Position numbers and translations under genes: made by a program
In this document: positions 1-9,083 of the stretch, one piece after another
Layout: every line of letters begins with the position of its first letter
Numbering within the stretch: position 1 is the stretch's first letter
The notes under the pieces: model-generated
What the model saw: only the letters and a program-made list of their open reading frames with translations
The model's database searches: none
Told to the model about the DNA's origin: nothing
From: DASWHF01 sp036393295
GTDB lineage: Bacteria > Pseudomonadota > Gammaproteobacteria > Acidiferrobacterales > UBA6901
Assembly (NCBI GenBank): GCA_036393295.1
Contig: DASWHF010000044.1
Span: 8,924 to 72,923, forward strand
Length of the DNA stretch: 64,000 nt
Reading direction: 5' to 3'

Positions 1-228
1 TGGGCGGCGCTCGCCCACAAGCTCGATCTCGCCAGCCACGAGTCCGGGCATGTCTGCGAATGGTGCGTCGCCCATGCCGGCCTGGATCACCTGATCGCCG
101 GCGCCGCCGCGGCGATACCGACGCTCGCCACCACCGATTTGTCGCCGGTCGGCGACGCGTCGGGCATTCCTGCCTCCTTCGTCGCGCATTACCCGGCGCG
201 CGCGCCGCCGGCTCCACGCTCCATTTAG
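1..228 (+). CDS. C-terminal part of small CxxC protein (DUF2946-like), truncated by window edge
   Basis: The open frame runs from the window edge to a TAG at 226-228, leaving 75 residues. It holds a CEWCVAHAGLDH segment, i.e. a CxxC pair followed by a conserved-looking GLDH and an Ala-rich stretch, resembling the small cysteine/histidine proteins (DUF2946-like) that often sit beside metal-uptake genes. It lies 92 bases upstream of an outer-membrane barrel and the ZnuA/ZnuB-like genes, so a link to metal handling is inferred from context only. The N-terminus is outside the window. Confidence 0.6.
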   Translation, partial: WAALAHKLDLASHESGHVCEWCVAHAGLDHLIAGAAAAIPTLATTDLSPVGDASGIPASFVAHYPARAPPAPRSI

Positions 229-320
229 ATTCCTGAAAAGCCGAGTCCGGGCCGTAGCGGCCCGGAGTGTCTGCGGCGCCGTCTGGGGCGGTGTCGCGTA
301 CTGCGTTGGAGCTTGAACCC

Positions 321-1505
321 ATGATTACACGTTCTCCGCGTCAGACCCTGGCCCTGACCCTTGCCGCCGGCCTGGCGGCACCCGCCGCGTCGGCCACCGC
401 CCCGTCGTTCAATCCCGATGTCTCCTTGATCCTGTCCGGCAGCTTCAGCCGTTTCAGCCGCGATCCCGACAGCTACGCGCTGCCCGGTTTTCCGCTGGCG
501 GCCGAGACCGGTCCGGGTGAGCAGGGCCTTTCCCTGGCCGAGTCGGAGCTGGTGTTGAGCGCCAACATCGATCCGTGGTTCTTCGGCTATTTCACCGGCG
601 CGGTCACGCCGGAGAACGAGTTCGAGGTCGAGGAGGCCTATATCCAGACGCTGGCGCTGCCGGCCGGCGTGCGCGTCAAGGCCGGGCGCTTCCTGTCCGG
701 GATCGGTTATCTCAACGAGCTGCATCCGCACGCCTGGGATTTCGTCGATGCGCCGCTCGCCTATCGCGCCTTCCTCGGCGGCCAGCTCGGCGACGACGGC
801 GTGCAAATTACCTGGCTCGCACCGGGCGCGGGGTACGTCCAGCTCGGCGGCGAGTGGCTGCGCGGCGAAAGCTATCCGGCCGGCGGCGCGGCGCGTGACG
901 GGCGCGGTACGGCCACCGCCTTCGCCCGGGTCGGCGGCGATGCCGGTGCGAGTCACAGTTATCGCTTCGGGCTGTCGCACATCCGGGCGCGTGCCGACCA
1001 ACGCCTGTCCGGCGATATCGAGGACGCGCCCGACGCCTTCGACGGCAAGGCGCGCGTCACAGTCGCCGACTTCGTGTGGAAGTGGGCGCCCGGCGGCAAT
1101 CCGGTCCAGACGAACTTCAAACTCCAGGGCGAGTACCTGTGGCGCCGCGAGGACGGCGAGTTCACCGTCGACGTGAACGGTGTCGCGCCCGGCATGGACG
1201 ACTATCGCAGCAATCAGACCGGCTGGTACCTGCAGACGGTCTATCAGTTCATGCCGCGCTGGCGCGCCGGCCTGCGCCACGACCGGCTGCGCACCCGCGA
1301 CCTCGACGCCGGCGCCAACGCCGCGGCGCTCGATACCGGGGGCCATGCACCGCGCCGTTCGGCGGCGATGCTCGATTTTTCGCCGAGCGAGTTCAGCCGC
1401 GTGCGGCTGCAGTTCAATCGCGACACTTCGCAGCCCGAGGCCGACAATCAGCTGATGCTGCAATATCTCACGAGCCTCGGCGCGCACGGCGCACACCGGT
1501 TCTGA
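321..1505 (+). CDS. Outer-membrane beta-barrel protein associated with zinc uptake genes
   Basis: 394 residues beginning with an apparent signal peptide (ITRSPRQTLALTLAAGLAAP, cleavage near ASA). The rest is rich in alternating aromatic/polar strands (GYVQLGGEWL, YLQTVYQF, VRLQFNRD) and ends in ...HRF, the terminal Phe typical of outer-membrane barrels. No TonB box or plug domain is evident, so it looks like a porin-like barrel rather than a TonB receptor. The ATG at 321 is chosen because the open frame before it (from 267) lacks a signal sequence. The ZnuA-like gene follows after 10 bases, implying one transcript and a role in moving metal across the outer membrane (inference). Confidence 0.75.
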   Translation: MITRSPRQTLALTLAAGLAAPAASATAPSFNPDVSLILSGSFSRFSRDPDSYALPGFPLAAETGPGEQGLSLAESELVLSANIDPWFFGYFTGAVTPENEFEVEEAYIQTLALPAGVRVKAGRFLSGIGYLNELHPHAWDFVDAPLAYRAFLGGQLGDDGVQITWLAPGAGYVQLGGEWLRGESYPAGGAARDGRGTATAFARVGGDAGASHSYRFGLSHIRARADQRLSGDIEDAPDAFDGKARVTVADFVWKWAPGGNPVQTNFKLQGEYLWRREDGEFTVDVNGVAPGMDDYRSNQTGWYLQTVYQFMPRWRAGLRHDRLRTRDLDAGANAAALDTGGHAPRRSAAMLDFSPSEFSRVRLQFNRDTSQPEADNQLMLQYLTSLGAHGAHRF

Positions 1506-1515
1506 GGGCCACGAC

Positions 1516-2421
1516 ATGAAACCGATTATTCGTCTGTTGTGCGCCGCCCTGCTGTGCGCGCCGGCGCTCGCGCAAGCGCGGCTCGACGTATTCGCCTGCG
1601 AGCCGGAATGGCAGGCGCTGGTGCAGGAGCTCGCCGGCGCGCGCGCGCGGGTCGTGAGCGCCACCACCGCGCTGCAGGACCCGCATCGCATCGAGGCGCG
1701 TCCGAGCCTGATCGCGCAGTTGCGCCGCGCCGATCTCCTGGTCTGCACCGGCGCCGGGCTCGAGGCCGGCTGGCTGCCGCTGCTGCTGCGCGAGTCCGCC
1801 AACCCGGCGGTGCAGCCCGGCCGGCCCGGTTATGTCGAGGCCGCCGGCTTCGTGACGCTGCGGGACGTGCCGGAGCGTGTCGACCGCGCCCACGGCGACG
1901 TGCACGCCGAGGGCAATCCGCACCTGCACACCGATCCGCGCAACATCGCGCGCGTCGCCGCCGGCCTCGCCGAGCGCCTGGCGGCGGTCGATCCGGCGAA
2001 CGCTGCCGACTACGGCGCGCGCCACGCCGATTTCGCGCGCCGCTGGCAGGCGGCGATCGCGCGCTGGGAGCGCGAGGCCGCGGTGCTGCGCGACCAGCCG
2101 GTGGTGTTCCAGCACAAGAGCTGGATCTATCTCGCCGAGTGGCTGGTGCTGCGCGAGGCGGCGGTGCTCGAGCCGCTGCCCGGCGTGCCGCCGTCGGTGA
2201 CGCATCTGGCGGCGGTGCTGGACGGGCTGCGCGCCGCGCCGGCGCGGATGATCGTGCGCGCCGCCTACGAGCACCCGCGGCCGGCCGCGTGGCTGGCGCA
2301 GCGCGCGCAGCTGCCGGTGGTGGTGCTGCCCTATACCGTGGGCGGCGATCCGGCGGCCGGTGACCTGTTCGCGCTGTTCGATCTCACGATCGCGCGTCTG
2401 CGCGCGGCACTGCCCCAATGA
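1516..2421 (+). CDS. znuA: Zinc/metal ABC transporter periplasmic substrate-binding protein (ZnuA-like)
   Basis: 301 residues with signal peptide (MKPIIRLLCAALLCAPALAQA). It belongs to the cluster A-I metal-binding family: it has the CTGAGLEAGWLP segment and a His-rich HGDVHAEGNPHLHTDP stretch supplying likely metal ligands, a VFQHKSWIYLAEW segment, and a late YTVGGDPAAGDLFALFD segment. The His loop is much shorter than that of E. coli ZnuA. It overlaps the permease gene by 4 bases (ATGA), so the two are translationally coupled. Zinc is the likeliest substrate, but manganese cannot be excluded. Confidence 0.85.
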   Translation: MKPIIRLLCAALLCAPALAQARLDVFACEPEWQALVQELAGARARVVSATTALQDPHRIEARPSLIAQLRRADLLVCTGAGLEAGWLPLLLRESANPAVQPGRPGYVEAAGFVTLRDVPERVDRAHGDVHAEGNPHLHTDPRNIARVAAGLAERLAAVDPANAADYGARHADFARRWQAAIARWEREAAVLRDQPVVFQHKSWIYLAEWLVLREAAVLEPLPGVPPSVTHLAAVLDGLRAAPARMIVRAAYEHPRPAAWLAQRAQLPVVVLPYTVGGDPAAGDLFALFDLTIARLRAALPQ

Positions 2422-3179
2422 GCGCCGGCGTCGAATGGAGCATCCTGCTGCCGGCCTTCCTCGCCGGACTGCTGGTGCTGAGCACCCATGTGCCGTTCGG
2501 CGAGCAGGTGCTGGCGCGCGGCATCGTGTTCATCGATCTGGCGGTCGCCCAGGTGGCGGCGCTCGGTGTGGTGGCCGCGAGCCTCGCCGGCATGGCGCCG
2601 CACGGCCTGCCGATGCAGGCCACCGCGGTCGGCGCGGCGCTGGCGGCGGCGCTGCTGCTGGCCTGGACCGAGCGGCGCTGGCCGGCAGTGCAGGAGGCGA
2701 TCATCGGCGTGCTGTTCGTGCTGGCGGCGAGCGCGGCCTTGCTGGTATTGAGTCATAACCCGCACGGCGGCGAATACCTGAAGGAGCTGCTCGAGGGGCA
2801 GATCCTCTGGGTCGGTGTCGCCGAGCTCGGCGCGGTGCTGGCGATCAGCGTGCCGGTGCTGGCGGTCTGGTGGCGCTGGCGCGGGCGCTTGCCGCGCCTC
2901 GGTTTCTACGTCCTGTTCGCGCTGGCCGTGACGGCCTCGGTGCAGCTGGTCGGCATCTATCTGGTGTTCGCCAGCCTGATCGTGCCGCCGCTGGCGGCGC
3001 GCGCCTGGCCGCCGCGGCGGCGGCTGGCCATGGCCTATCTGCTGGGCGCGCTCGGCTATGCCGCGGGCCTGACGCTGTCCGCGCTCGCGGATCTGCCGGC
3101 CGGCGCGGTCATCGTGGTCTGTCTGGTCGCAGTCGGTTTGATCCTGGCCGGCGCGCGCCGCGCGCTGTCCGCCGGTTAG
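2418..3179 (+). CDS. znuB: Metal ABC transporter permease (ZnuB/MntB family)
   Basis: 253 residues, almost entirely hydrophobic with about eight membrane segments, matching the usual 250-290 residue ABC-3 permease family. The family-typical RGIVFIDLAVAQVAALG segment lies near residue 35 and the LLVLSHNPHGGEYLKELLEGQ segment near 110. The start overlaps the stop of the binding-protein gene. No ZnuC-type ATPase follows, and the next gene is an unrelated glycosyltransferase, so the ATPase must be upstream of the window or elsewhere. Confidence 0.88.
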   Translation: MSAGVEWSILLPAFLAGLLVLSTHVPFGEQVLARGIVFIDLAVAQVAALGVVAASLAGMAPHGLPMQATAVGAALAAALLLAWTERRWPAVQEAIIGVLFVLAASAALLVLSHNPHGGEYLKELLEGQILWVGVAELGAVLAISVPVLAVWWRWRGRLPRLGFYVLFALAVTASVQLVGIYLVFASLIVPPLAARAWPPRRRLAMAYLLGALGYAAGLTLSALADLPAGAVIVVCLVAVGLILAGARRALSAG

Positions 3180-3326
3180 CCGCTACCGGCGATCGGTAAC
3201 AAGTGGCAGGCCGATCAAACGCTTAGTACCTTGTCTGTGAGGTTTCACCCCCGGCACCCGGGCATTGGCCGTCCATGGGCTAAGCTTGATCAGAGGCGCC
3301 ACGAACCCCCACCCGAGACAGGAGAG

Positions 3327-5162
3327 ATGTTCGGCCAGCGCAAGAAACCCCCGACGCGCCGCAGCCAGACCGCACCGCGCCACGACCGCGACGCAGCCGC
3401 CCGCCAGGCGCGCAAACTCGAGCAGTTCATCGTCGAGGAGATCGAGCTGTCGGGCGACGTGCGTCAGGCCACCGGCGGCTATCGCGCCACCGGCGGGCGG
3501 GCGCGCAAGCCGCCGCCCGCGTGGCTGCCGGCCGTGCGACTGATCGCCGGCGTCACCGGGCTGTGGCTGCTGCTGGTACTGGCGTCGTTGTTCTCGCGCG
3601 GCTTGTGGCCGAGTGACGAGACGCGCTTCGCCGGTCTCGCCTGGGAGATGTGGCTGCGCGGCGACTGGCTCGTGCCGACCCTGAACGGCGAGCCGGCCAC
3701 GCGCCAGGCCCCGCTGGCCCTGTGGGCCGTGGTCGCCGGCTGGAAGCTCACCGGTGTCAATGACTGGTGGCCGCGCCTGGTGCCGGCCTTGTTCTCCCTG
3801 GGCAGCGCGTTTCTCTGCATGGGTGTGGCGCGCTTCCTGTGGCCCGGTCAGCGCGAGGTCGCGCGCTATGCACCCTTGATCCTGTTCGGCAGTTTCTTCT
3901 GGGCGGCCTATACGACCTATGCCGTGGCCGACATGGCGCTGGTGTTCTGCACGCTGCTGTCGGTCTATGCGCTGCTGTGGATGTGGCGCGCACGCGATAA
4001 CCGCGTGTGGCTGCTGCTCGGTGTGGCGCTCGGGCTCGGGCTGCTCGCCCAGGGCTGGCGCATACTCCTGTATGTCCTGCCGGTGGCGCTGCTGGCGCCG
4101 CTGTGGGCGCGCACCACGCCGCGGCCCCGCTGGGGCTACTGGTACGCGGATCTCGCCAAGGCCACGGCGCTCGGCCTCGTCGTGTTTTCGGCCTGGGCGG
4201 TGCCGGCCGCGATGCGCGCCGGCCTGCCGTACGGCCTTGGCGTGCTGACCGCGCCGCTGTCGGCCTCGGTCTACGAATTCATCCCGCCGCAGCAGCCGTG
4301 GTGGTGGTACCTGTTCCTGCTGCCGATCGCCGCCCTGCCGTGGTCGGTGTGGCCGTTCACCTGGATGCGTTTGTGGGACATCCGGCGCCGCGAGCTTCCG
4401 CCCGGGATGTTGTTCTGCATGGTGTGGGCGGTATCGGTGCTCGCGCTGCTGTCGCTGGCCTCGGTCAAGCAGCCGCATTTCCTGCTGCCGATCGCCGCCG
4501 CCTTTGCGCTGCCGGTCGCCTGGCTGCTGTTCGACGAGTCGATGGAAGACGAGCGCCACGACAGTCCGTTGTCGTCCATGGTGCTGCCGATCATGCTGGT
4601 CGGCGGCCTGCTGGCGGTGCTGCCGAAACTGCCGCGGATCGAGGTGCTGCCGGACTTCCTGTGGGAGCTGTCGCCGCTCGTGGGCGTCGCCGTGCTGCTG
4701 GTCGGCATGGCGGTCGGCTGGCTGCCGATCACCGAGACGCGCCCGCGCGTCGCCAATATCGCCGCCGCCGTGATCACGCTCAGCACCCTGGCGCTGCTGG
4801 CGCTGGGCTGGCAGTTCAACGGCATCTATACGGTCGCCGAACCGGCCGCCGCGCTGGCGCGCGCCGAGGCGGAGCGGCGGCCGATCGCGCATGTCGGTCC
4901 CTACGACGGCCAATACCAGTTCGCCGGGCGGCTGACACGGCCGATCGCCGTGATCGACGCGGCGCAGATCGAGCTGTGGATGGCCGAGCACCCGCAAGGT
5001 CTGGTCGTCACCTACACCCGCGCCTGGCAGCCCGCGGTGGGTGCGGGCGTGGTCCCCGCGGCCGAGTATGTCTATGGCGACGGCGGCGTGCGCCTGTGGG
5101 ACGCGCGCGCGGTGGCGGCCGCGCCGGCCTCGCTGTCGACCTGGCGCGGCCCGGCGGAATAG
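3327..5162 (+). CDS. ArnT/PMT-family (GT39/GT83-type) membrane glycosyltransferase
   Basis: 611 residues. A basic cytoplasmic N-terminus of about 75 residues precedes roughly eleven membrane segments. The first periplasmic loop carries SRGLWPSDETRFAGLAWEM, i.e. the acidic (D)E motif expected of lipid-phosphate-sugar glycosyltransferases, followed by NGEPATRQAPL. The ATG at 3327 is preferred to earlier in-frame starts because AGGAGAG lies directly upstream. It stands alone between the zinc genes and rlmI, so the sugar donor and acceptor (lipid A, glycan or protein) are unknown. Confidence 0.78.
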   Translation: MFGQRKKPPTRRSQTAPRHDRDAAARQARKLEQFIVEEIELSGDVRQATGGYRATGGRARKPPPAWLPAVRLIAGVTGLWLLLVLASLFSRGLWPSDETRFAGLAWEMWLRGDWLVPTLNGEPATRQAPLALWAVVAGWKLTGVNDWWPRLVPALFSLGSAFLCMGVARFLWPGQREVARYAPLILFGSFFWAAYTTYAVADMALVFCTLLSVYALLWMWRARDNRVWLLLGVALGLGLLAQGWRILLYVLPVALLAPLWARTTPRPRWGYWYADLAKATALGLVVFSAWAVPAAMRAGLPYGLGVLTAPLSASVYEFIPPQQPWWWYLFLLPIAALPWSVWPFTWMRLWDIRRRELPPGMLFCMVWAVSVLALLSLASVKQPHFLLPIAAAFALPVAWLLFDESMEDERHDSPLSSMVLPIMLVGGLLAVLPKLPRIEVLPDFLWELSPLVGVAVLLVGMAVGWLPITETRPRVANIAAAVITLSTLALLALGWQFNGIYTVAEPAAALARAEAERRPIAHVGPYDGQYQFAGRLTRPIAVIDAAQIELWMAEHPQGLVVTYTRAWQPAVGAGVVPAAEYVYGDGGVRLWDARAVAAAPASLSTWRGPAE

Positions 5163-5267
5163 CCGCGCGGACACCCGGCGGAGGTCGCGTCAAACCCGGC
5201 GCACCGCGGTTTCCCATTTGTCCGCCTTTGCCGTAAGCTGTCGCCGCACGTTCAGTCAGATCGCCCC

Positions 5268-6458
5268 ATGCTCGCCCCGCTCCGCCTCAAAAAGAACGAA
5301 GACCGCCGGTTGCGCGCCGGCCACGTCTGGATCTACAGCAACGAGGTCGACAACGCCGCGACGCCGCTGACCGGCTTCGAGCCGGGCCAGCCGGTGCTGA
5401 TCGAGGACGCCGCCGGCAAGCCGCTCGGCACCGGCTACGTCAATCCGCATACGCTGATCTGCGCGCGCCTGGCGAGCCGCGACCCGAAGCTCGCGCTCGA
5501 TCAATCGCTGATCACCCATCGCCTCAATATTGCGCTCGGCCTGCGCGAGCGTTTGTTCGCCGCGCCCTATTACCGCCTGGCGTTCGGCGACAGCGACGGC
5601 CTGCCGGGCCTGGTCGTGGACCGCTACGGCGACGTGCTGGTGGCGCAGTTCGCCACCGCCGGCATCGAGCGCCTCAAGACCGAGGTGATCGCCGCGCTCG
5701 AGAAAGTCGTCAAGCCGCGCGCGATCCTGCTGCGCAACGACGGCGCGGCGCGCGAACCGGAAGGCCTGGAATCCTATGTCGAGCCGGTGCTCGGTTCGGT
5801 GCCCGAGCAGGTCGGCCTGGTCGAAGAGGACCTGCGCTTCCAGGTGCCGGTGCGCGAGGGCCAGAAGACCGGCTGGTTCTACGATCAGCGCATGAACCGC
5901 GCGCGCCTGCGCCAGTACGTCGCCGGCAAGCGCGTGCTCGACGTGTTCAGCTATCTCGGCGCCTGGGGCCTGCACGCGGCCGCCGCCGGCGCCGCGGACG
6001 TGCTGTGCGTCGACAGCTCGGCGCGCGCGGTCGAGTGGGCGCGCGACAACGCGCGCGACAACGATCTCGGCGCGCGCGTCGCCTTCGAGACCGGCGACGC
6101 CTTCGAGGTATTGAAACGGCTGCGCGCCGAGCGCGAGCACTTCGACGTGGTGGTGCTCGACCCGCCGGCCTTCATCAAGCGCAAGAAGGATTTCCGCGAG
6201 GGCAGCCAGGCCTACCGGCGCCTCAACCAGATGGCCATGCAGGTGCTGGCCAAGGACGGCCTGCTGGTGTCGGCGTCCTGCTCCTATCACCTCGGGGCCG
6301 ACGACCTGCGCGAGATCCTGCTGGCCGGCAGCCGGCATGTCGACCGCTTCCTTCAAATACTGGAGCAGGGGCACCAGGCCCCCGACCACCCGGTGCACCC
6401 GGCGATCGCCGAGACCGCCTATCTCAAGGTGTTCTTTGCGAGGGTGCTGCCGAACTAG
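5268..6458 (+). CDS. rlmI: 23S rRNA (cytosine-1962-C5)-methyltransferase RlmI
   Basis: 396 residues, the standard RlmI length. The N-terminal 80 residues form a PUA-type RNA-binding domain (LKKNEDRRLRAGHVWIYSNE). The C-terminal Rossmann methyltransferase has the SAM motif VLDVFSYLGAWGLHAAAAGA, an acidic VLCVDSS end of strand 2, the LDPPAFIKRKKD motif and the late catalytic cysteine in SASCSYHL. It stands as a single gene followed by lgt after about 135 bases. Confidence 0.92.
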   Translation: MLAPLRLKKNEDRRLRAGHVWIYSNEVDNAATPLTGFEPGQPVLIEDAAGKPLGTGYVNPHTLICARLASRDPKLALDQSLITHRLNIALGLRERLFAAPYYRLAFGDSDGLPGLVVDRYGDVLVAQFATAGIERLKTEVIAALEKVVKPRAILLRNDGAAREPEGLESYVEPVLGSVPEQVGLVEEDLRFQVPVREGQKTGWFYDQRMNRARLRQYVAGKRVLDVFSYLGAWGLHAAAAGAADVLCVDSSARAVEWARDNARDNDLGARVAFETGDAFEVLKRLRAEREHFDVVVLDPPAFIKRKKDFREGSQAYRRLNQMAMQVLAKDGLLVSASCSYHLGADDLREILLAGSRHVDRFLQILEQGHQAPDHPVHPAIAETAYLKVFFARVLPN

Positions 6459-6592
6459 CGAACGCCCGACGCCAGGACGCGAACAGATCGACGGTGGAGT
6501 GTTGCCGCTTGAGGATCCATAATCCTTGGCACCCGACGCCGGGCTTTCCGGACGATACGAGTTTTCTTTCGAGCCGAACAGGTATCTCGACA

Positions 6593-7396
6593 ATGATGGC
6601 CCCCAATATCGATCCAGTCGCCATTGACTTCCCCGCATTCGAAATATTCGGGCGTATCGTCCATGTCCAAATACATTGGTACGGACTGATGTACGTCATC
6701 GGCTTCGTGGCCTTGTGGTGGTTCGCCGGCCGCCGCGCGCGCCGACCCGGGTCCGGCTGGACCACCGAGCAGGTGGCGGACGCCGTGTTCTACGGCGCGC
6801 TCGGCGTGATCCTGGGCGGGCGTCTCGGTTACATCTTGTTCTACAAGCTCGATCACTACCTCGCGCATCCGCTCGACGTCCTGAAGATCTGGGAGGGCGG
6901 CATGTCCTTCCACGGCGGGCTGCTCGGCGTGCTGGTCGCGCTGTGGCTGTTCGGCCGGCGTCACGACAAGTCGTTCCTGCAGGTGACGGATTTCATTGCG
7001 CCGTGGGTGCCGATCGGCCTCGGCGTCGGGCGCATCGGCAATTTCATCAATCACGAGCTGTGGGGGCGGGTCACGGATCTGCCCTGGGGCATGGTGTTCA
7101 TCGGCGCCGGCGATCAGCCGCGCCATCCCTCGCAGCTCTACCAGGCCTTCCTCGAAGGCGCGGTGCTGTTGACGATACTGGTGCTGTATTCGCGCAAGCC
7201 GCGGCCGACGGGTGCGGTGTCCGGCCTGTTCCTGCTGTGCTACGGCCTGTTCCGCTTCCTGGTGGAGTTCGTGCGCGAGCCCGACGCGCATCTCGGCCTG
7301 GTTCTGGGGCCGTTCAGCATGGGACAGGCGCTGAGTGCGCCCATGGTCCTGGCTGGTGTCGTACTGTTGGTTTGGGCCTATCGGCGGCGCGCGTGA
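6593..7396 (+). CDS. lgt: Phosphatidylglycerol-prolipoprotein diacylglyceryl transferase
   Basis: 267 residues with seven predicted membrane segments. Lgt landmarks are present: the HWYGLMYVIGF entry segment with the essential His, GGRLGYILFY, the SFHGGLLGV segment and the signature GRIGNFINHELWGR. The enzyme transfers diacylglycerol to the lipobox cysteine of prelipoproteins in the inner membrane. Tandem ATGs at 6593 and 6596 make the exact start ambiguous by one residue. The commonly adjacent thyA is absent here. Confidence 0.93.
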   Translation: MMAPNIDPVAIDFPAFEIFGRIVHVQIHWYGLMYVIGFVALWWFAGRRARRPGSGWTTEQVADAVFYGALGVILGGRLGYILFYKLDHYLAHPLDVLKIWEGGMSFHGGLLGVLVALWLFGRRHDKSFLQVTDFIAPWVPIGLGVGRIGNFINHELWGRVTDLPWGMVFIGAGDQPRHPSQLYQAFLEGAVLLTILVLYSRKPRPTGAVSGLFLLCYGLFRFLVEFVREPDAHLGLVLGPFSMGQALSAPMVLAGVVLLVWAYRRRA

Positions 7397-7442
7397 CACA
7401 TGCCGCATGCCCGCCGGGCGAAACTGTGTTGCGTAAAGGCGA

Positions 7443-7472
7443 TTGACAGAATTCCTGGTGGCCAATTATTTA
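7443..7472 (+). promoter_or_regulatory. Predicted sigma-70 promoter of the outer-membrane barrel gene
   Basis: A perfect TTGACA at 7443-7448 is followed by an 18-base spacer and TATTTA at 7467-7472, within an AT-richer patch. The coding start lies about 115 bases downstream, leaving a sizeable leader. Confidence 0.55.
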
Positions 7473-7587
7473 TTAAGGTTCGGACGCGCTGCGTGATTCT
7501 TGGCCTGTATACGGAATCGGCGCGAGGGAGATCCAGGGGCGGTCACCTGGAAGCCGCAATCAAGCCAGTCAAACAAAGGGGAGAGTC

Positions 7588-8184
7588 ATGATTTCCATAC
7601 GCAAGAACGCAGGGGTTGCCGGTGTCCTGACCTTGGGCGCAGTCGGTGTTGCCGCGGTGCCGGCCACGGCCGCCGCCGCCGGTTTCTATCTCGGTGCTGA
7701 CTTTGTTCAGCTCTCCACCGAGCTCGACTACGGTGCGACGGAAAAATACTCCACCACGCACGCGCGACTTCGGGCCGGATATGAGATCCACGATACGATC
7801 GCGGTGGAGATGCACATCCTGACGGCGGGTGACGACACTGATATCGACTTCCTGGGCAATACCTTCCGGCTCGATACCGGAACCATCGTGGGTATCTACG
7901 CCAAACCGAAGAGCGGCGGCCGCAAGGCCAGTGTCTACGGGCTGATCGGGTTTTCGATGTGGGATACCAGCTATGGCCCGAACGGATTCAGTTTTCTCGA
8001 CGATACCGACAATGTGCTCACGCTCGGCCTGGGCGTGGGCGGTGACTTCAACATCACCAGGAACCTTCGCTTCAATATCGAGGGCATGATGCACATCGGA
8101 TCGGCCGACTATGACTTTTGGATCGGCACCGACACCGATTTCGTCTCGCTGGGGATCGCCGCCGGCGTGAACTACCAGTTCTAG
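7588..8184 (+). CDS. Small outer-membrane beta-barrel protein (OmpA/OmpW-like fold)
   Basis: 198 residues with a signal peptide (cleavage near ATAAAA, about residue 30). The mature part shows about eight alternating strands (AGFYLGADFVQL, ARLRAGYEIHD, ASVYGLIGFSMWD, LTLGLGVGGDF, LRFNIEGMMHIG) and ends in VNYQF, the C-terminal Phe recognised by the Bam machinery. An AAAGGGGAGAG ribosome-binding site precedes the ATG by 5 bases. Its function is unknown and the fold alone does not tell. Confidence 0.75.
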   Translation: MISIRKNAGVAGVLTLGAVGVAAVPATAAAAGFYLGADFVQLSTELDYGATEKYSTTHARLRAGYEIHDTIAVEMHILTAGDDTDIDFLGNTFRLDTGTIVGIYAKPKSGGRKASVYGLIGFSMWDTSYGPNGFSFLDDTDNVLTLGLGVGGDFNITRNLRFNIEGMMHIGSADYDFWIGTDTDFVSLGIAAGVNYQF

Positions 8185-8262
8185 CCGTCGGCGGAAATCC
8201 GAAGGCATCAGACCGTGGTCGCGGGCACCGCGGCCACGGTTTCCCCTTCCCGTTATCCCTTG

Positions 8263-9060
8263 CTAGCCCGATAGCATCCTTACCCCCAGCGTCGCGAGGA
8301 ATATCGCGAAGACCCGTCGCAGTATCGTCGTTGGCAGCGTATGAGCGAGCTTCGCGCCGAGCGGCGCGGCCAGCACGCTGGCCGCCGCGATGCCGGCGAG
8401 CGCCGGCCAATAGACATAGCCGGTCGCGCCGGGCGGCAGGCCGGGTTTGCCCCAGCCTGCGGCGATGAAGCCGGCGGCGCCGGCGACCGCGATCGGCAGG
8501 CCGACGGCCGCCGCGGTGGCGACCGCCTGGCGCAGCGGGACGTTGCACCAGGCGAGGAAGGGCACAGTCAACGTGCCGCCGCCGATGCCGAGCAGCGCCG
8601 ACACCGCGCCGATCACCGCGCCGGCGGCGCCGAGGCCGGGTGCGCCGGGCAGCCGGCGGTGCGGCGCCGGCGGCCGCCCGAAGGCGAGCTGGGCGGCGAC
8701 GAGCAGCTCGAACACGCCGAACACGCGTTTGAGGGTGTCACTGGCCAGGGTATCGGCGAGCGCCGCGCCGGCAAGCGCGCCGATGACGATCCCCGGCGCG
8801 AGTTGCGCGAACACCGGCCAGCGCACGGCGCCGTGCCGGTGGTGGGCGCGCACCGAGGAGATTGAGGTCGGCACGATGGTGGCGAGCGAGGTGCCGATCG
8901 CCAGATGCGTGAGAGAGTCCGGGCCGACGCCCTGGGCCGGCAGCGCCCAGACCAGCACCGGCACGATGATCAACCCGCCGCCGACGCCGAGCAGGCCGGC
9001 GATCACGCCGGCGAAGGCGCCGAGCGCCAGGAACACCGCGAGCGTGTCGGGCGCGATCAT
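8263..9060 (-). CDS. TauE/SafE-family membrane permease (anion/sulfite exporter-like)
   Basis: 265 residues with about eight membrane segments and the two family repeats (GAFAGVIAGLLGVGGGLIIV and GAVSALLGIGGGTLTVPFL), each carrying the GxxxGxxGxGGG motif. The family transports sulfite, sulfonates or other organic anions. The start is taken at the ATG at 9060 because the open frame upstream overlaps the aldehyde dehydrogenase gene, whose stop is 23 bases away on the same strand. The two may be co-transcribed. Confidence 0.85.
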   Translation of the reverse strand: MIAPDTLAVFLALGAFAGVIAGLLGVGGGLIIVPVLVWALPAQGVGPDSLTHLAIGTSLATIVPTSISSVRAHHRHGAVRWPVFAQLAPGIVIGALAGAALADTLASDTLKRVFGVFELLVAAQLAFGRPPAPHRRLPGAPGLGAAGAVIGAVSALLGIGGGTLTVPFLAWCNVPLRQAVATAAAVGLPIAVAGAAGFIAAGWGKPGLPPGATGYVYWPALAGIAAASVLAAPLGAKLAHTLPTTILRRVFAIFLATLGVRMLSG

Positions 9061-9083
9061 GCGTCGGGACGGGCGCGTTGGCG

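Noticed and set aside
225..1802. 525-codon open frame on the minus strand
   Set aside because: Antisense to the outer-membrane and znuA genes; its composition (Arg/Ala/Gln-rich, no domains) is that of a GC-rich shadow frame. Similar long shadows at 3183-5174, 9078-10520, 11028-13184, 14023-15243, 22799-24130 and 24840-26702 were treated the same way.
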